Assembly (NCBI RefSeq): GCF_963675165.1
Contig: NC_087382.1
Coordinates: 6,744,315-6,808,314, forward strand
Origin: Halichondria panicea
Taxonomy: Eukaryota; Porifera; Demospongiae; Suberitida; Halichondriidae
DNA length: 64,000 nt
Reading direction: 5' to 3'
In this document: piece by piece, positions 44,941 to 56,742 of the stretch
Layout: the number at the start of each line of letters is the position of its first letter
How positions within the stretch are numbered: the stretch's first letter is position 1
Made by a program: the position numbers and the translations under genes
Notes under the pieces: model-generated
What the model was told of the DNA's origin: nothing
The model's database searches: none
The model's input: only the letters and a program-made list of their open reading frames with translations

Positions 44941-46261
44941 CTAAGCACAATGGCAGTGATACCAGTACTAAATTAAGCTTCTTATAAGGCTACTAATAAG
45001 TTGGATCAAGCCTTAGATCGATACGGACGAATACTATAATAGATCACTTAGGCTTCCTTTAAGCTGTATGAAGGACAGAGACACGGCTCCATACAAGTGA
45101 GGGATCTTTAAGGGGATTGGAAACGAAATTTTTGCGTGAAGCATTCCACGTGGCTAAAACTACAAAGGATTATATTGATAGTCAGCATGCTCATTACCTG
45201 TCTTGACTGCTCTACTATGTGCTGTACATTGAAACAGTGAAATTGATCATTTTTAATGTTGATTTTTCTAAAAAGTAAAGAGAATTTAGCTCTAAAAAGT
45301 CGACTAAACCATGCAGCCACTATTACTAGACAAATAAATGCTATGCAAGAAGAAATAGCCTTTACTATGAAGTCGTAGGAGGGACAGGCCCGTGGTGTGT
45401 CTAAAAGTATACTAAAGCAGACTATACTGCAAACGTTTATGAACAGTACAGCTTATTTATAGCATGAAGCCATTCTATGTAGCACTTAGATAACCGAGTC
45501 AAGCAATGTCCTTTGCTGTTTTGACTTCACAGGAGGGATGACTTCACAGGAGGGACAGAGAAAAGTTGACATAGAGTAATTCAAGCTAAACTCAAAAGCT
45601 TGTCAGTGCTTACTTGAGAGTATCTCCCAGGCCCTGAGTGATCTCTAGTGGATAGGAGAGCTAGAAACCAGGGATAGCGCAGTCCTCCATGTAATTATTT
45701 CATGTAATTATTTGCGAGCGCAATAATTACACGGAGTGCTTCACCGGATGTCAGTCCTTTTACATAGGGCGTGGGCGTGGGCGGTCGTTTCCAATCCCCT
45801 TTTGTATCTCTGGACTGATACATTACACAGATAATAAGTACAAGCTTATAACAAGACATGAGAGCTTACCATTCGAGCGACGGGAGTCTTTGCCTCTTTG
45901 TTTCTTCGAACATCCTTCTTAGGTGCCAAGCAATCCAGCTACATAGCTATACTAGCTAGCTAGAGAGTCCTAGAACGCCTAGCCTTCATCTAACTAACTT
46001 GTCTTCTCCAGAACATCTTTTACGAAGCATACGGAAGTGCCCGGAAGGAAGTTATTGAACTTCAATTATTCATGACGTTTGAGCGTTTTACTGCGTTGCA
46101 ATACCTTCATACCTTCGTAGCGTTCCCTCGAACATATCTCCGGAGGTCGATCTTGGTATCATTTTGAAGCTTAGAGAACGCTTTATCCGATTCAACAATA
46201 AAAATAAACTCGGGTATACTCGCGTTAAGGGGTGTTTTCCTAAACACTAGGCCCTGTCACA
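44941..46261 (-). mobile_element. TIR1 copy 6, half element with nested insertion
   Basis: Reverse complement of about 2439-3125 of copy 1: CACAATGGCAGTGATACCAG to the terminal CTAGGCCCTGTCACA, followed by TA (46262-46263). It is split by a 692-bp TIR element at 45110-45801. A further isolated terminal piece (GTTTTCCTAGGCCCTGTCAC) is at 46450-46473. Confidence 0.8.
45110..45801. mobile_element. TIR element with AAGGGGATTGGAAACG ends
   Basis: AAGGGGATTGGAAACG and CGTTTCCAATCCCCTT are perfect inverted ends, inserted in TIR1 copy 6. The interior is non-coding with a 17-bp duplication (TGACTTCACAGGAGGGA at about 45532-45565). Related ends occur at 33632-33655 and 63685 (GGGATTGGAAACGGGATCAC). 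The target duplication is not clear. Confidence 0.75.
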
Positions 46262-46530
46262 TATCACTCAATTTGCACCTTCCTACCCTAAGAAACTCCG
46301 CATACAAGAACAGCATGAAAAATTCAATGGCTGCCTTGTAACGGCTATACAAAAAAATTTTCGGATAAAAAATTTTTTTTTTAAGTTAGAGGAGATATTA
46401 AAGTTAGCTCTAAATATTTTTACTTTGTAGTGTACTGAACATTATTAGTTGTTTTCCTAGGCCCTGTCACATATGTAGAGCCTATCGCGATCTCCGCTCT
46501 ATCTATTCCTAGACATTCGCTTCTTTTCCA

Positions 46531-47500
46531 CTACACTGGCCGCTTGCTTATAGTACTCTGTTGGCACGCTGTGTAATCTCGTGCTGAGAAGAGACGTTTC
46601 AAAGCAACTTCTCTACCTTCATTGAACAGAAGGGCAGCTAAGTTAGCAGAAAGTTCAACAGTTTGCTTGCCTAAAAACTGGGTTGGGTTTTGCTTGCTAT
46701 TAAAACTTTCGTTTTGATTCTGGGTGGCACCCAAGGTGCACCTTTCACCTTTCAAGCAGATCCCTGAGCCAGGCGTTGATAAACAGGCTTGATATACTTT
46801 GCCAAATCAGCTGGAATTAACGGTGGGTGTTTATGTTTTGGCATCGGCTCATTGTTGTATTTAGCTACCATAAACTTGCACTAGCTAGGGTTGTCTGGAG
46901 GTTCATGTTTAGGGCATTTCGTGTGAACTGAATATGTATCTGTTGACATAGAATGTAAAAAAGAGGCATCAATATCATTCATCATGCCGTCAATGCTGCC
47001 TGTATTATTGCGGATGGCACCACCGTAGTATGCCTTTATAGAATTGTCAGTCAGTCTCCCTTTGAATTTCACTGGCATACCCCCGCGCAGTTCCCATGCG
47101 TTTTTGTACGCATTCGTGTTTGGTTAATTTTACACCATTACCATAAGGATTAGCAAAAGCTTTAGAATCTCCATCACCGATATAAGTAGTAGCGCGTAGT
47201 AGCGCTTCCAAGTTCTTTCAACGCCTTCCATTTCCATGGATCCCTCATAATTGCTATCATTCCTCATACCTCATACTCATCTTCCATATCTGAGACTTGT
47301 TTCATTTTACATGCTTGACAATGCTTAGACAGGGCCAGCACTAAGCCATACCAAACAATGAAGAAGTACGACCACGCTTTTGCCAAGTTCCGTCTACTGG
47401 TACAGTTACGTCAATGATATCGGTTACAGGCATACCTATTTTCATATCCAAAAAACATTCCTTCAATGATATCGGTTACAGGCATACCTATTTTCATATG
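46531..47500 (-). pseudogene. MULE (Mutator-like) transposase remnant
   Basis: Reading downward: VTVPVDGTWQKRGRTSSLFG (first D region), YIGDGDSKAF (second D), LTKHECVQKRMGTA, LTDNSIKAYYGGAIRNNTGS, HPPLIPADLAKYIKPVYQRL, then LGATQNQNESFNSKQNPTQF (E region). The order is that of the Mutator-like transposase proteins of cnidarians, echinoderms and sponges. Frames are broken in at least five places, and CAATGATATCGGTTACAGGC plus its context is duplicated at 47412 and 47464. Not functional. Confidence 0.8.
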
Positions 47501-47647
47501 TAACTGCTTCTATGCCTCCAAAAAACATTCCTTCGCTACTTCTTCACTAGCAACCACAGGGCCAGATGTCCTAGTGTACAGTAGTGTACAATTTTGTAAA
47601 TGGGGCATAGCACTATGTAGTGTACAAAGCCTTCTCTGGGCAGTTAA

Positions 47648-48322
47648 GGCCTGGGTCAGGCACTGATAAGATTAATTTTATTCATTGCCTACATTTTATG
47701 TAGATCATGTAGATCATGTAGTGTTAATGAGATTCATAATGTTTATTAATGTTATTCATTGCACATGACGTCATAAGGTCAATGTATTTGCTTAGCTAGC
47801 TGCTAGAACTATTATAGATTATCTTTGGCAACAAATACGGCGGACTTAAACAAGGTAAGAGTAGCTGTTTAGGCCCTCAAAAGATAGATTATGTTGTTAT
47901 GATTATGTTTCCTTGATGGGAAGTAAAAATGTCCAAAACTTTCTTAGCTATGCTAGCTTCTTTAGCTCTGACAGCCACCCTAGAGGTAGGCTATTTTGTG
48001 TATCTCAAGAATACAATAACTCCTACTCTTCCCATCAAGGATACTAGTACCTAGCTATGAGATGTTCATCTAGCCTTGTTTTTGAAGCTTGATCTTGGCA
48101 TCTTCAACGCCGTATTTGCACTTCTCTTTCTGAAAGTGGCATGACGTCATCATCATTTATGGGACTAATTAGCATAATTGAATTAAGCTAATTAGTTTTT
48201 TGGAAAAAGAAAACATTGAGCTTCATTTTGGATCATTTTGATGCAGCATACACTGTATATTGCAAATAATACAGCAGTATGAACATAGTGTAAATTTTGG
48301 TGTTAAAATCTGGACCCGGGCC
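47648..48322. mobile_element. TTAA-flanked MITE, copy A (piggyBac-type)
   Basis: GGCCTGGGTC at the left and GACCCGGGCC at the right are inverted ends flanked by TTAA (47644-47647, 48323-48326). 675 bp. The reverse complement of copy B at 59501-60149 along its whole length, including TTAGCTTAATTCAATTATGC-type and GATGACGTCAT words. Ends differ from the piggyBac element at 35685, so its mobiliser is another piggyBac-like transposase. Confidence 0.9.
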
Positions 48323-48612
48323 TTAAGTGCGCAGAGTTGTCTGATATGTGGAGTGTTCTGCACTGAACACTTGAAGAGCTGGATACTTCAAATCTACACA
48401 TAGTTTACAATGACATATGAAGTTTACAATTGACATCTAAAGTTTACAATGATCTGTAGACTCAGCATGCAGTATTATAGCCACAGTTCTTGAGCTCAAT
48501 TCAAAGTTCTTGCACGGTTCCTACACGAAATGAATAAGCATAATATATAAGTATAGCGTATACATGTAAAATAATCAACCACAACTATTATAAGCAAACT
48601 ATTCCTGATCTC

Positions 48613-49255
48613 AACACAACACACACACACATTCCTGCCTACAAGACCGCCGTGAGGCAAGATCGCCGGTCAGGAAACACTCAAACACAACACACACATT
48701 CCTGCCTACAAGACCGCCGTGAGGCAAGATCGCCGGTCAGGAAACACTCAAACAAAACACACACATTCCTGCCTACAAGACCGCCGTGAGGCAAGATCGC
48801 CGGTCAGGAAACACTCAAACACAACACACACACACAACACACACATTCCTGCCTACAAGACCGCCGTGAGGCAAGATCGCCGGTCAGGAAACACTCAAAC
48901 ACAACACACACATTCCTGCCTACAAGACCGCCGTGAGGCAAGATCGCCGGTCAGGAAACACTCAAACACAACACACACATTCCTGCCTACAATACCGCCG
49001 TGAGGCAAGATCGCCGGTCAGGAAACACTCAAACACAACACACACATTCCTGCCTACAAGACCGCCGTGAGGCAAGATCGCCGGTCAGGAAACACTCAAA
49101 CACAACACACACATTCCTGCCTACAAGACTGCCGTGAGGCAAGATCGCCGGTCAGGAAACACTCAAACACAACACACACATTCCTGCCTACAAGACCGCC
49201 GTGAGGCAAGATCGCCGGTCAGGAAACACTCAAACACAACACACACATTCCTGCC
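48613..49255. repeat. 67-bp minisatellite, nine full units plus a partial
   Basis: The unit contains ACACAACACACACATTCCTG, CCTACAAGACCGCCGTGAGG and CAAGATCGCCGGTCAGGAAA. Spacing is 67 bp (48634, 48701, 48768...), with one unit lengthened by extra CACA. Units are nearly identical, with single changes (CAATACCG, GACTGCCG, AACAAAAC). There are no variable spacers. As 67 is not a multiple of 3, the ORF across it is not a protein repeat. Confidence 0.95.
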
Positions 49256-49531
49256 TACTAGTACAACAACAGCTAGCTAGCTAGCTAACTATTTTAACAG
49301 AGGGCTCAATAATATGATATGCGAAGGCAAACGCTTTGTATATCAGGTATACTTATATCAGATATACTATCTAGATATTAGACACACTTACCGTATGCAT
49401 GTGGGCTACTGTACTGAACTGGGATTCCACTAAATACTGGTTGCCATCAAATCTCCATCTGGGGTCAGAGGTCGCATGTGAACAGATATGAATTAAAGCG
49501 CATCAAGATTTGTATTTTGCTACTTCAGATC

Positions 49532-50547
49532 ATGAGCAGCCCATCTAAAGACCCAGGATCATCTGATCACTGCTTTAATATTTTGATGAGCAAGGGATAT
49601 GACCATCAAGACGCAGAAATGATGGTGAGCAGACATACGTAGGCCTACATTTTATCATAATTAATAATTATTTTAATATGCATTTAATGGAAACAAAGCC
49701 GAGGTCTCCTTCATTGTTGCCCTCTCCTCTCCCTGACTCTCCCTGAATCCTTAAGCAGGCACTAAGTTGAATATTACAGATCATACATTCACTGATCAGA
49801 CTCCTCCACAAAGCATTCAGAAGGAATGCAAGGCCAAAAGAAAATTAAACTTCGATGATCAAGTAAGTGTATTTACAATTGTTACAATGTTACTGTTTTC
49901 GTGCCCTGTAGGTGTCACCTTGTAGAGGACAGCGGTCTATAAAGTCAAAGCAAAGAAGACGACAACGATACCGAAATAAAAAGAAGGCAATAGTGGCAGC
50001 ACAGAAGCGTGATTCTCTTAACCTTTTTGAAAACAACTTATGTAAACGATGGAAAAAAAGGGAAGAATTTAGCCAGCAAATTGAAGGACTAGAAACAGCA
50101 GAAAAAGGAATGAACATGTTCTTGCAAAACAAACTTATGCAGGAAAGGCAAGAGGCTAAACGGATTGCTGAAGAAAAAGAGAAAATCGACAGGTGTACAG
50201 TGCATAAAAAGTATGATGAACTACTAGCGAATTCACTACAAAGTGTCACTCAACCTTTACTTCTGCCTGAGGTGTTTGCTTCTACAGAAAAAAATGTTAT
50301 AACCATGGATAAAAACCAGCGCGAGCAGCTTGTGGAGGATATGAGGATTGAACTTCATGATGCCTTATACCAGGCAAAAACTTATAGAAACCTTGCTGAA
50401 AGGCTACAAAAAGAGAAGCGTAAAGTATGTTACCAAATGGAAGAGAAAATGGAAACAGTTACTCATTTTTGGCGAAATATAAAAGAAGGTTCATCAAGAG
50501 CAGCAAAAATTTTGCGATGTGCTGTTCAAAAGGAACCAACTGCTTAA
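49532..50547 (+). CDS. Coiled-coil accessory gene (gene A of the Tnp2-type cluster)
   Basis: Main exon 49912-50547, after a TGTAG acceptor. It encodes a basic start RSIKSKQRRRQRYRNKKKAI and long charged helices (KNQREQLVEDMRIELHDALY, RNLAERLQKEKRKVCYQMEE) typical of coiled coils. Upstream exons: about 49759-49862 (TKLNITDHTFTDQ, LNFDDQ|gtaagt) and probably 49532-49624 (MSSPSKDPGSSDHCFN, |gtgagc), though their phases do not join directly, so an exon may be missing. Ends 270 bp from the convergent transposase gene. Likely a TE accessory protein; no enzymatic motif. Confidence 0.6.
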
Positions 50548-50818
50548 TTAATGATGCTTTGCAGTAATTAATATTCATTATTATTTTGTGAGCATAACTT
50601 TTAGTAAATACAACATTGAAATTGCACAGTGTAATAATAATATTATACATGGGCGTTGGTTGTGTGCACGATTATAATTAACTACGAACTGTAGTCTGAC
50701 AAAACTGATACAACTAAAACAATTTGTTTGCCAATACGACTCCCAAAATCAACCTCATGTTCACAGTAAGCTACTCGAGTTTTTATAGAAGAAAGTTCGA
50801 TATAGTATGCACCTGTTG

Positions 50819-53621
50819 TTAATGACCTACACCATACTTGTGTTGGACCACCAAACCAGACTTTGCATACATGAGGGTCATGAAAAAATGAAAAGTAACT
50901 CGTGCGATCCAGTGAGATTGACTACTATTATTCAAATTATCGTGAACATTGACTCGACAAAAATTATCTATTCTCGCAAGATAGAGCTCATTAGGAAAGT
51001 CAGGATGAATAGCCATTACATGGGACTTAGTAATATGCCGACTCAAAGCTGATCCAAGCACAAACCCCCCAACAATTACTGCAGATGCTTTTTGGTATAA
51101 TAAAAGCAGTGTGTAATCCTCGTGACCAATAAACAAAGTTAAAAGGGATGCCAGTTCTTCCTTGTCCGTCGATTGCCAGGCACTTTCTGATACTGGGGGA
51201 ATAACATTTAAGTCATTGGTACTAAAGTCATTTAGAGCCTGTGTTAAAGAATGAGCTTTGAGTGATCCTTCTTCAAAGAAATGTCTATCAAGTAGTGGAG
51301 CAAATTGACGCTTGAAGTCTGGTGGCCAATGAGCAACTGAAACACGCTGGCAAGACATATATCGTCTCATAATCTGTAAAGATATATCGTGACTATTTGT
51401 ATGAAATGATCCTAAGATTCCGTTCATCCTTTCGTAGCTGAAAAGCCAAAATGAGTAAACAGGACCAAAATCTAAAATGCACTCTTTCAGATGAGCATGT
51501 AAGTGCAGGTTGATGGTGTACTGTTCTTTGCCATAAAGGGATTCAAATACCTCACAGAAATCCATTAGTAGAGCGTCACCTCTTTCAACCTCTGTAATTG
51601 TTACTTGTCTTTGGCACAGAATAGAAACAGCCTTAACAAATAATAACCAGCAATCATAATCCCTGTGAGGAAGAATTCCCTTGAGAGAACACAGAGAATA
51701 AATCAATGTCCAATTACGCCACTGTTCGGCAGTAAAACCAGAGAAGCCAGATGCAATTTTCGAGGGTATACGCCCAACATCAGAAGGTGCTGTGAATGAG
51801 TCAACAGTCTGTTGAATGATCAGAAAGTGTGCCTTGCTAACTAGTTCCTTTGACACCCAAACATTCAGCATGTGCTTGGCAGTCCCAAGCAATAAATTGT
51901 GCATTGGATCCACTACTGTGTATTTGATGACGTCAAAGTATGGTAATACGAGCAGAACTGAGTATCTACATCCATATTCCCTTTCGATCGCTTTTTGTTC
52001 TGCTTTTGTTCTTGCTTCTCTGTGGATAGTAGCAAAATGTTTGTGTGTGTCTAGAGAGCGACAAGGCCAAGTTTCACGGTCAGTTCCTGTATAGTCCGCC
52101 TTTTCTCCAAAGTGTTGTGTTGGAAACATTTTTAAGCATCGTGAGCACGCACGAAGAGCATTATGTCCCACAAAACCTGATACCTTTCTGCTCGCAGGTA
52201 TATCGCATGTTACACAGATTAAAGCCGCTCTTACAAATATATTCATACCAGAACAATTTTTCATAACAATTCCGTTCCAAAGCTCCAGGAGTTCATTTGC
52301 AAAGGGTTTAAGATAGGTATTGCAATCTTTTTTGGGTTCATGTGGTCCAGGCATAACTCCAAGAAGTATAACATTTTCATTTAAGTACCTCTCACGTCGA
52401 GGTAAATTTTGTATTCCGACATATATAGCTCCGAGAGAGTAATTGCTATACTTGAAGGGCTGGAACCAATCAACATTTAGAGCTAGAGCAAAATTGTATG
52501 GTGCAGACAAAAAAGGTATTCCACCAGGGCAAAGAAACTCGTTCCAAACTCTTCCATCATATACATCACGCAATGTTGATGTTTGGACACGTCTCTTTCT
52601 CCAAAGCTCAGTTTTCTCGAAGAATCCAGGTGTCATTAGCTTACTTCTAAGCACCTCTATAATACTTTGGTAACAAAACATCTGTCTAGGATATAGGGAC
52701 GTGGAACCACTTGATGTTTTAATGGTCTTCATTAATTGAGCGTTACAAGGTAGCCTTTGGCGACTATGCGGATGATTAGGAAATGCAACGTGTGAACAAT
52801 GTAGACTTGAAACAGTTTTATCTGGATTCACAATCTTGCACAAGTGTAACGAATACAAGGAGTGACATTGAGGGCAGCTCACATTCTTCAGGAACGGATC
52901 GCCCACTTCTCCAATAAGCTTTTTAGCAGCTGAAGTACTCTTAGGTACCATATCAATGAATTCCTGAATACCTTCAATGTTTACTGGCGCAAGAACCAAA
53001 GAGAGTATCATAGACAAATACAAAAACAAAACAGTCATCCCTGAGTCGGACAGCTTGAACATCGATTGCCACAATAGTAAAAACATGACATAAAAGCGGA
53101 CCGTTTTTTTCGTTCGCGATTCAAAGGTAGTAGTCTGAGACACAGAATCATCAACATCATCCGTATCGAACCATACTTCAGTTACTGAATTTTCTATTTC
53201 CTAGAGGAGTTATTAAAAATGTATTATTGATACAAGTCGATGGCTAGCTTACATTTTATCAGTCTGCTCATCTGCTGAGTCAACATCGTTGTGCTCATAA
53301 TTATCATCAGGATATTCATCGTTTTCTAGATAGATTGATGGAATGTGTATAAAATACAGTACATCTGTAGCACATACACCAGCAAGAGTATAAAACATTC
53401 CATGCCAGCCAATACATATACGTACATAATGTTGGCACTACTTACAGACGCTTACCAGATTCATCACTAGGGAAATAAAATTCATCTGTGTCAGCCTCCT
53501 GATCCTGTGCCACTTTCTGCCATGTGTTTGTAGAAGGAGTGTAGTATTTCTTCTTGTGTTGGTAGTACAGTGTTTTCCCAATTTTTAGGTTGCAATGGAA
53601 GCAGTGAAATCTCTTCTCCAT
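50819..53621 (-). CDS. CACTA/Tnp2-type transposase gene (gene B), apparently intact
   Basis: Exons on minus: 53621-53456 (MEKRFHCFHCNLKIGK, a CxxC finger, FYFPSDES); 53325-53253 (acidic); 53200-50819. The last exon is one uninterrupted frame of over 770 codons, the longest in the window. It has a zinc-like CPQCHSLYSLHLC, FALALNVDWFQPFKYSNYSL, LGVMPGPHEPKKDCNTYLKP, ARKVSGF-type VSGFVGHNALRACSRCLKMF, and YFDVIKYTVVDPMHNLLLGT, landmarks of Tnp2/Transposase_21-like proteins of the CACTA superfamily. An extra in-phase tail (VAYCEHEVDFGSRIGKQIVL, about 50690-50800) in another frame suggests a short last exon or frameshift. Confidence 0.82.
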
Positions 53622-53870
53622 GATGTAGTATAGCTGTAGTCTAGTCTAGATCCAGCCAGCTACTAGGCAGTTGGGCGGAGCCTAGCCTATAACCATGGAT
53701 GCTAGATCTAGCTACGCCTATTATTACATGGGGTATGGCATATCTGTGACTGGCCTCGCCTAGTAGATCTTCAACTTTTTGCTTTTTGAGCGGGAAGATC
53801 TTTTAATTAGAACAACAGGTGTCAACTCAAGTTTAAGTGTCGACAGCTAGCTAGCGAGAAATATAATAAT
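53622..53870. promoter_or_regulatory. Divergent intergenic region between genes B and C
   Basis: A 249-bp gap separates the two start codons on opposite strands, so it probably holds both promoters. No clear TATA box; GATCTAGACTAGA-like and TAGATCTAGCTACG words are present. Inference from gene arrangement only. Confidence 0.4.
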
Positions 53871-55627
53871 ATGCAGAGGAGAGGTCCTAGTACCGGTACG
53901 CAAAGCTTCTACTCCTCATCAAGAAGACCTAATGCCGCTCAGAGCTTGGTGTGTGGAACTCCAAGGGGTCGTTCCCAACCGCAACGGAGAGCTCTCCAGC
54001 CTATTCAAGCCAATGCTGATCATCCAACTCCAGGTTACTTGCCTGGAATGAGCTTGAGTGACTTGGCCTCGAGTATGGTTAGAGATGGAAGTTTATCTCC
54101 ACAGCACAGCAATAGCTCTTTTGATCCACTTGAAGATGAACCAACCACACCACGAACCACACCACAAAGCCGGTTTTCCACAGGAGCAGGTGCTAGTGCA
54201 AGTGATGGAAGTATAATGGCCTTACTACAAAATCAGCAAAGCATTCTACAACAAGTTCTACAAGGCCAAATAAACCTGGAGAATCAGCAGTCGCAACTTC
54301 AACAGAGGCTTGATGAAGTAGAGAAATGGAGGACAGAATCTCAGACACCTCTAAGCTCAAGCTCACCTGACAGCAGCAGTGGGAAGAGGAAAAGAGTAGT
54401 TACCAGAGAATTAACGGTACGTCTTCTGTGCATTTTCAAGTCACTTTAAGATTACTTAATAACTATCAGGTGAAGGTCTCTACTGTTCATGCAAATATAG
54501 ACAAGCAGTTTGTTGCGTCTCAAATGTAAGTTGTGTTAACAATTACAAATGAGCAAATTTTGACACTGATTACATTTTTTAGGTTCTCTTCTACTGAAAA
54601 CAAGCTCGTGCATACAGCAATTATCAAAGAGATATTGCAGCAACCTGATTGCAAATTTTCAGAGAAGGAAATCAAAGGTAAGTTTTTTAGCTAGTAGGCA
54701 TATCTTACTTTTAAGCTTATAGTGGCAGTGAAGCGATGTTTTGAGAACCTCCGACGTCAACACCTACAGCAGCAAGATGGGAAGGAGGAATTTGCTGAGG
54801 AGCAGTCCAAGCGAAGAAAATATCGTTCTCGACGCGAGAGGGTAAGATTTGTGTAATATATTGGACGGTAACAGTTATGGTGATTGTACGTGTAGAAATT
54901 CCAGAGGAGGGCCAATGTGGTTACTCCCAGAGAAATGGAACGATATTGGCGCCATCTTAATTTAGGTTTTATGACAGAGGAATCGGATGACCCAGAAAAC
55001 CCCAATGGAATAGTAGAACACCGACTACTGTGGCGTTCTCAGAGTAAGTTAGTGTTCATGCAGTTACATAATAATTATTTACAAAAATTACAGAACTTGA
55101 TGAATTTATGGAGCATCTGGATGGTAGGCAAGAACAAAAGTCTATGCCTGCTGGACTGGTCGCCAAAAAAGTTAGGCGATACGGTGAGCCTTCCAAGACT
55201 CATCCTCCGGCCGATGCTCCAAAATGGGCTGTACGGACTGTAAGGAATCCAGGTACGAAAACTCATGTTAGTGCATGCTTATCATGTTAGTGCTTATAAT
55301 TTTATGTGCATACATGCATGCAAGAGTATATGATAGAGAAAGAGTATGGAACGTATGCATACTGTACATCAGATGTATGCGGAGAGTAACGTGACTTTCT
55401 GTATCTGTCACAAGCTTGGAATTTGCATACTGACCAATCCAAGTGTGGGTGATGTAATCTGATAGATTACATCACCCACGCTGTTCGATACTGTCTTCTC
55501 TATCATAATATACTTTGATGCATGGGTATAATAATAACATTTCCTAGCTACTAATAACGGCACTTCTATTTCAGGAGATGATTCTGTTGAGTCTACACCT
55601 GAGGCTGCAGGAACTCTTCAATGGTGA
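53871..55627 (+). CDS. Seven-exon accessory gene (gene C of the Tnp2-type cluster), intact
   Basis: Exon 1 53871-54416 (Ser/Pro/Gln-rich, then LENQQSQLQQRLDEVEKW coiled coil and basic GKRKRVVTREL). Later exons join in phase at GT/AG borders: VKVSTVHANIDKQFVASQ, STENKLVHTAIIKEILQQPD, VAVKRCFENLRRQHLQQQ, RRANVVTPREMERYWRHLNL, EHRLLWRSQ then LDEFMEHLD, ending TLQW before TGA at 55625-55627. The 'MTEES...RLLWRS..LDEFMEHLD' ending resembles a motif I associate with TE-linked accessory proteins. Divergent from the transposase gene (about 250 bp apart), so a shared promoter is likely. Function unknown; DNA binding is plausible. Confidence 0.65.
55445..55479. repeat. Perfect 16-bp-arm hairpin in gene C intron
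   Basis: GTGGGTGATGTAATCT, loop GAT, AGATTACATCACCCAC. Located in the ~310-bp intron before the last exon of gene C. Perfect arms with a 3-base loop. Confidence 0.9.
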
Positions 55628-56269
55628 GACAGTACAATTATTTAGTTAGCTGTTCTTAACTAACATTGACATTGTTTCCATTGCTACAGATTCACTCGGC
55701 CAAAAATCGAATTGTTATAATGTTGAAACTGTTGAACATTTCATGATTGAACTCATAATAATTATACGATGATCATAATAACTAATACTTAGAGTTTACA
55801 ACACATTATTTAAAATTAAAAACTTGTGGTCTACATCATAATTTCCAGGAGATTACACTTAGTGTACAACAGGTGTACAAAAGGGAAACTTGACATGCAC
55901 ATAATTGTAAACCATGTTGTTAAATCTTGGTTCATTTACAACAGTATACAACTCTAAAACCTGGAGTGCACAGAGCTGTAAACTTCAGTGTAAACTGTAG
56001 TTTACTGTGTGGTTTCCATCTTGTAAATCATTGTTTCTGGAGCAGTGAACACTTTCTCATTATGGAGTGACGCGCTGTTAGAGGTGGTAACATCCCTAAG
56101 CATGCATTCAATGCACCATGCAGCCAAGCGCATGCCGACGCATCATTGATGGCAGCGTCCTCAGCAATGTAGCTGTTTCTGAACAGTTGAACGCATTCAA
56201 TTTTTAAGCTCGATACCAACCCCGAGAAAATGACTCCTTCAATATGAGGCAAATCGCTATTTCACTAAG
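55628..56269. other. Region downstream of gene C with one minus-strand ORF
   Basis: Contains repeated GTGTACA(A) words near 55860 and a 74-aa minus ORF (56252-56028) reading PHIEGVIFSGLVSSLKIECV and AAINDASACAWLHGALNACL. The latter does not match a family I know but reads like a protein fragment. No TE end found. Confidence 0.3.
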
Positions 56270-56700
56270 GGCACGGTCTAAGTACTAATCAGTCGATACC
56301 CATAGCTTCCCTGTAGGTGTCACTGGCAAAGGACCTACTAAATCCATCTAACTGATACCATGCTTCGGATGCTTCGGATGGAGGGTGGCATTCGTTTTAC
56401 GTAGCTTGCGTTGACACCTGGATGTACAAGTACAAGTTAATAGTGCATGAGATAGCACTTATATATACCCTGTTATCAGGCAATAAAACTTACATAGTCG
56501 CAGGTTTGCTTGTACATATCTGGCACATAATTATCTGGCCAGTAGTAACGCTCGGTCAATTGGCACATTGTCTTGTCTCTCCCTAAGATCTGTATCAGTT
56601 TTCAATCTGTATCAGTTTTCAATGACCGTTTCACTATCTTCTTGCCGTGCCCACCGATATAGTGAAGCTTTCCACCTAACAGCACGAAAAACTTGACTCT
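56270..56700 (-). pseudogene. Ty3/gypsy-type integrase remnant (H2C2 finger and start of rve core)
   Basis: Minus-strand pieces read LKTDTD, then ILGRDKTMCQLTERYYWPDN and YVPDMYKQTCDY, then, after 60 bp with a GTAAGT start, CQRKLRKTNATLHPKH and MDLVGPLPVTPTGKLW. This is the integrase zinc-binding region followed by the first-D 'MDLVGPLP' motif. A 19-bp duplication (CTGTATCAGTTTTCAAT) is at about 56588-56625. The remainder is replaced by the foldback at 56743. Confidence 0.7.
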
Positions 56701-56742
56701 CTTTCGAAGGCTGTTCTTTTGTTTTTTATCAGCGTCACTGGG

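Noticed and set aside
48613-49255. Possible CRISPR-like array
   Set aside because: The entire 67-bp unit repeats with no unique spacers and the context is eukaryotic; it is a minisatellite.
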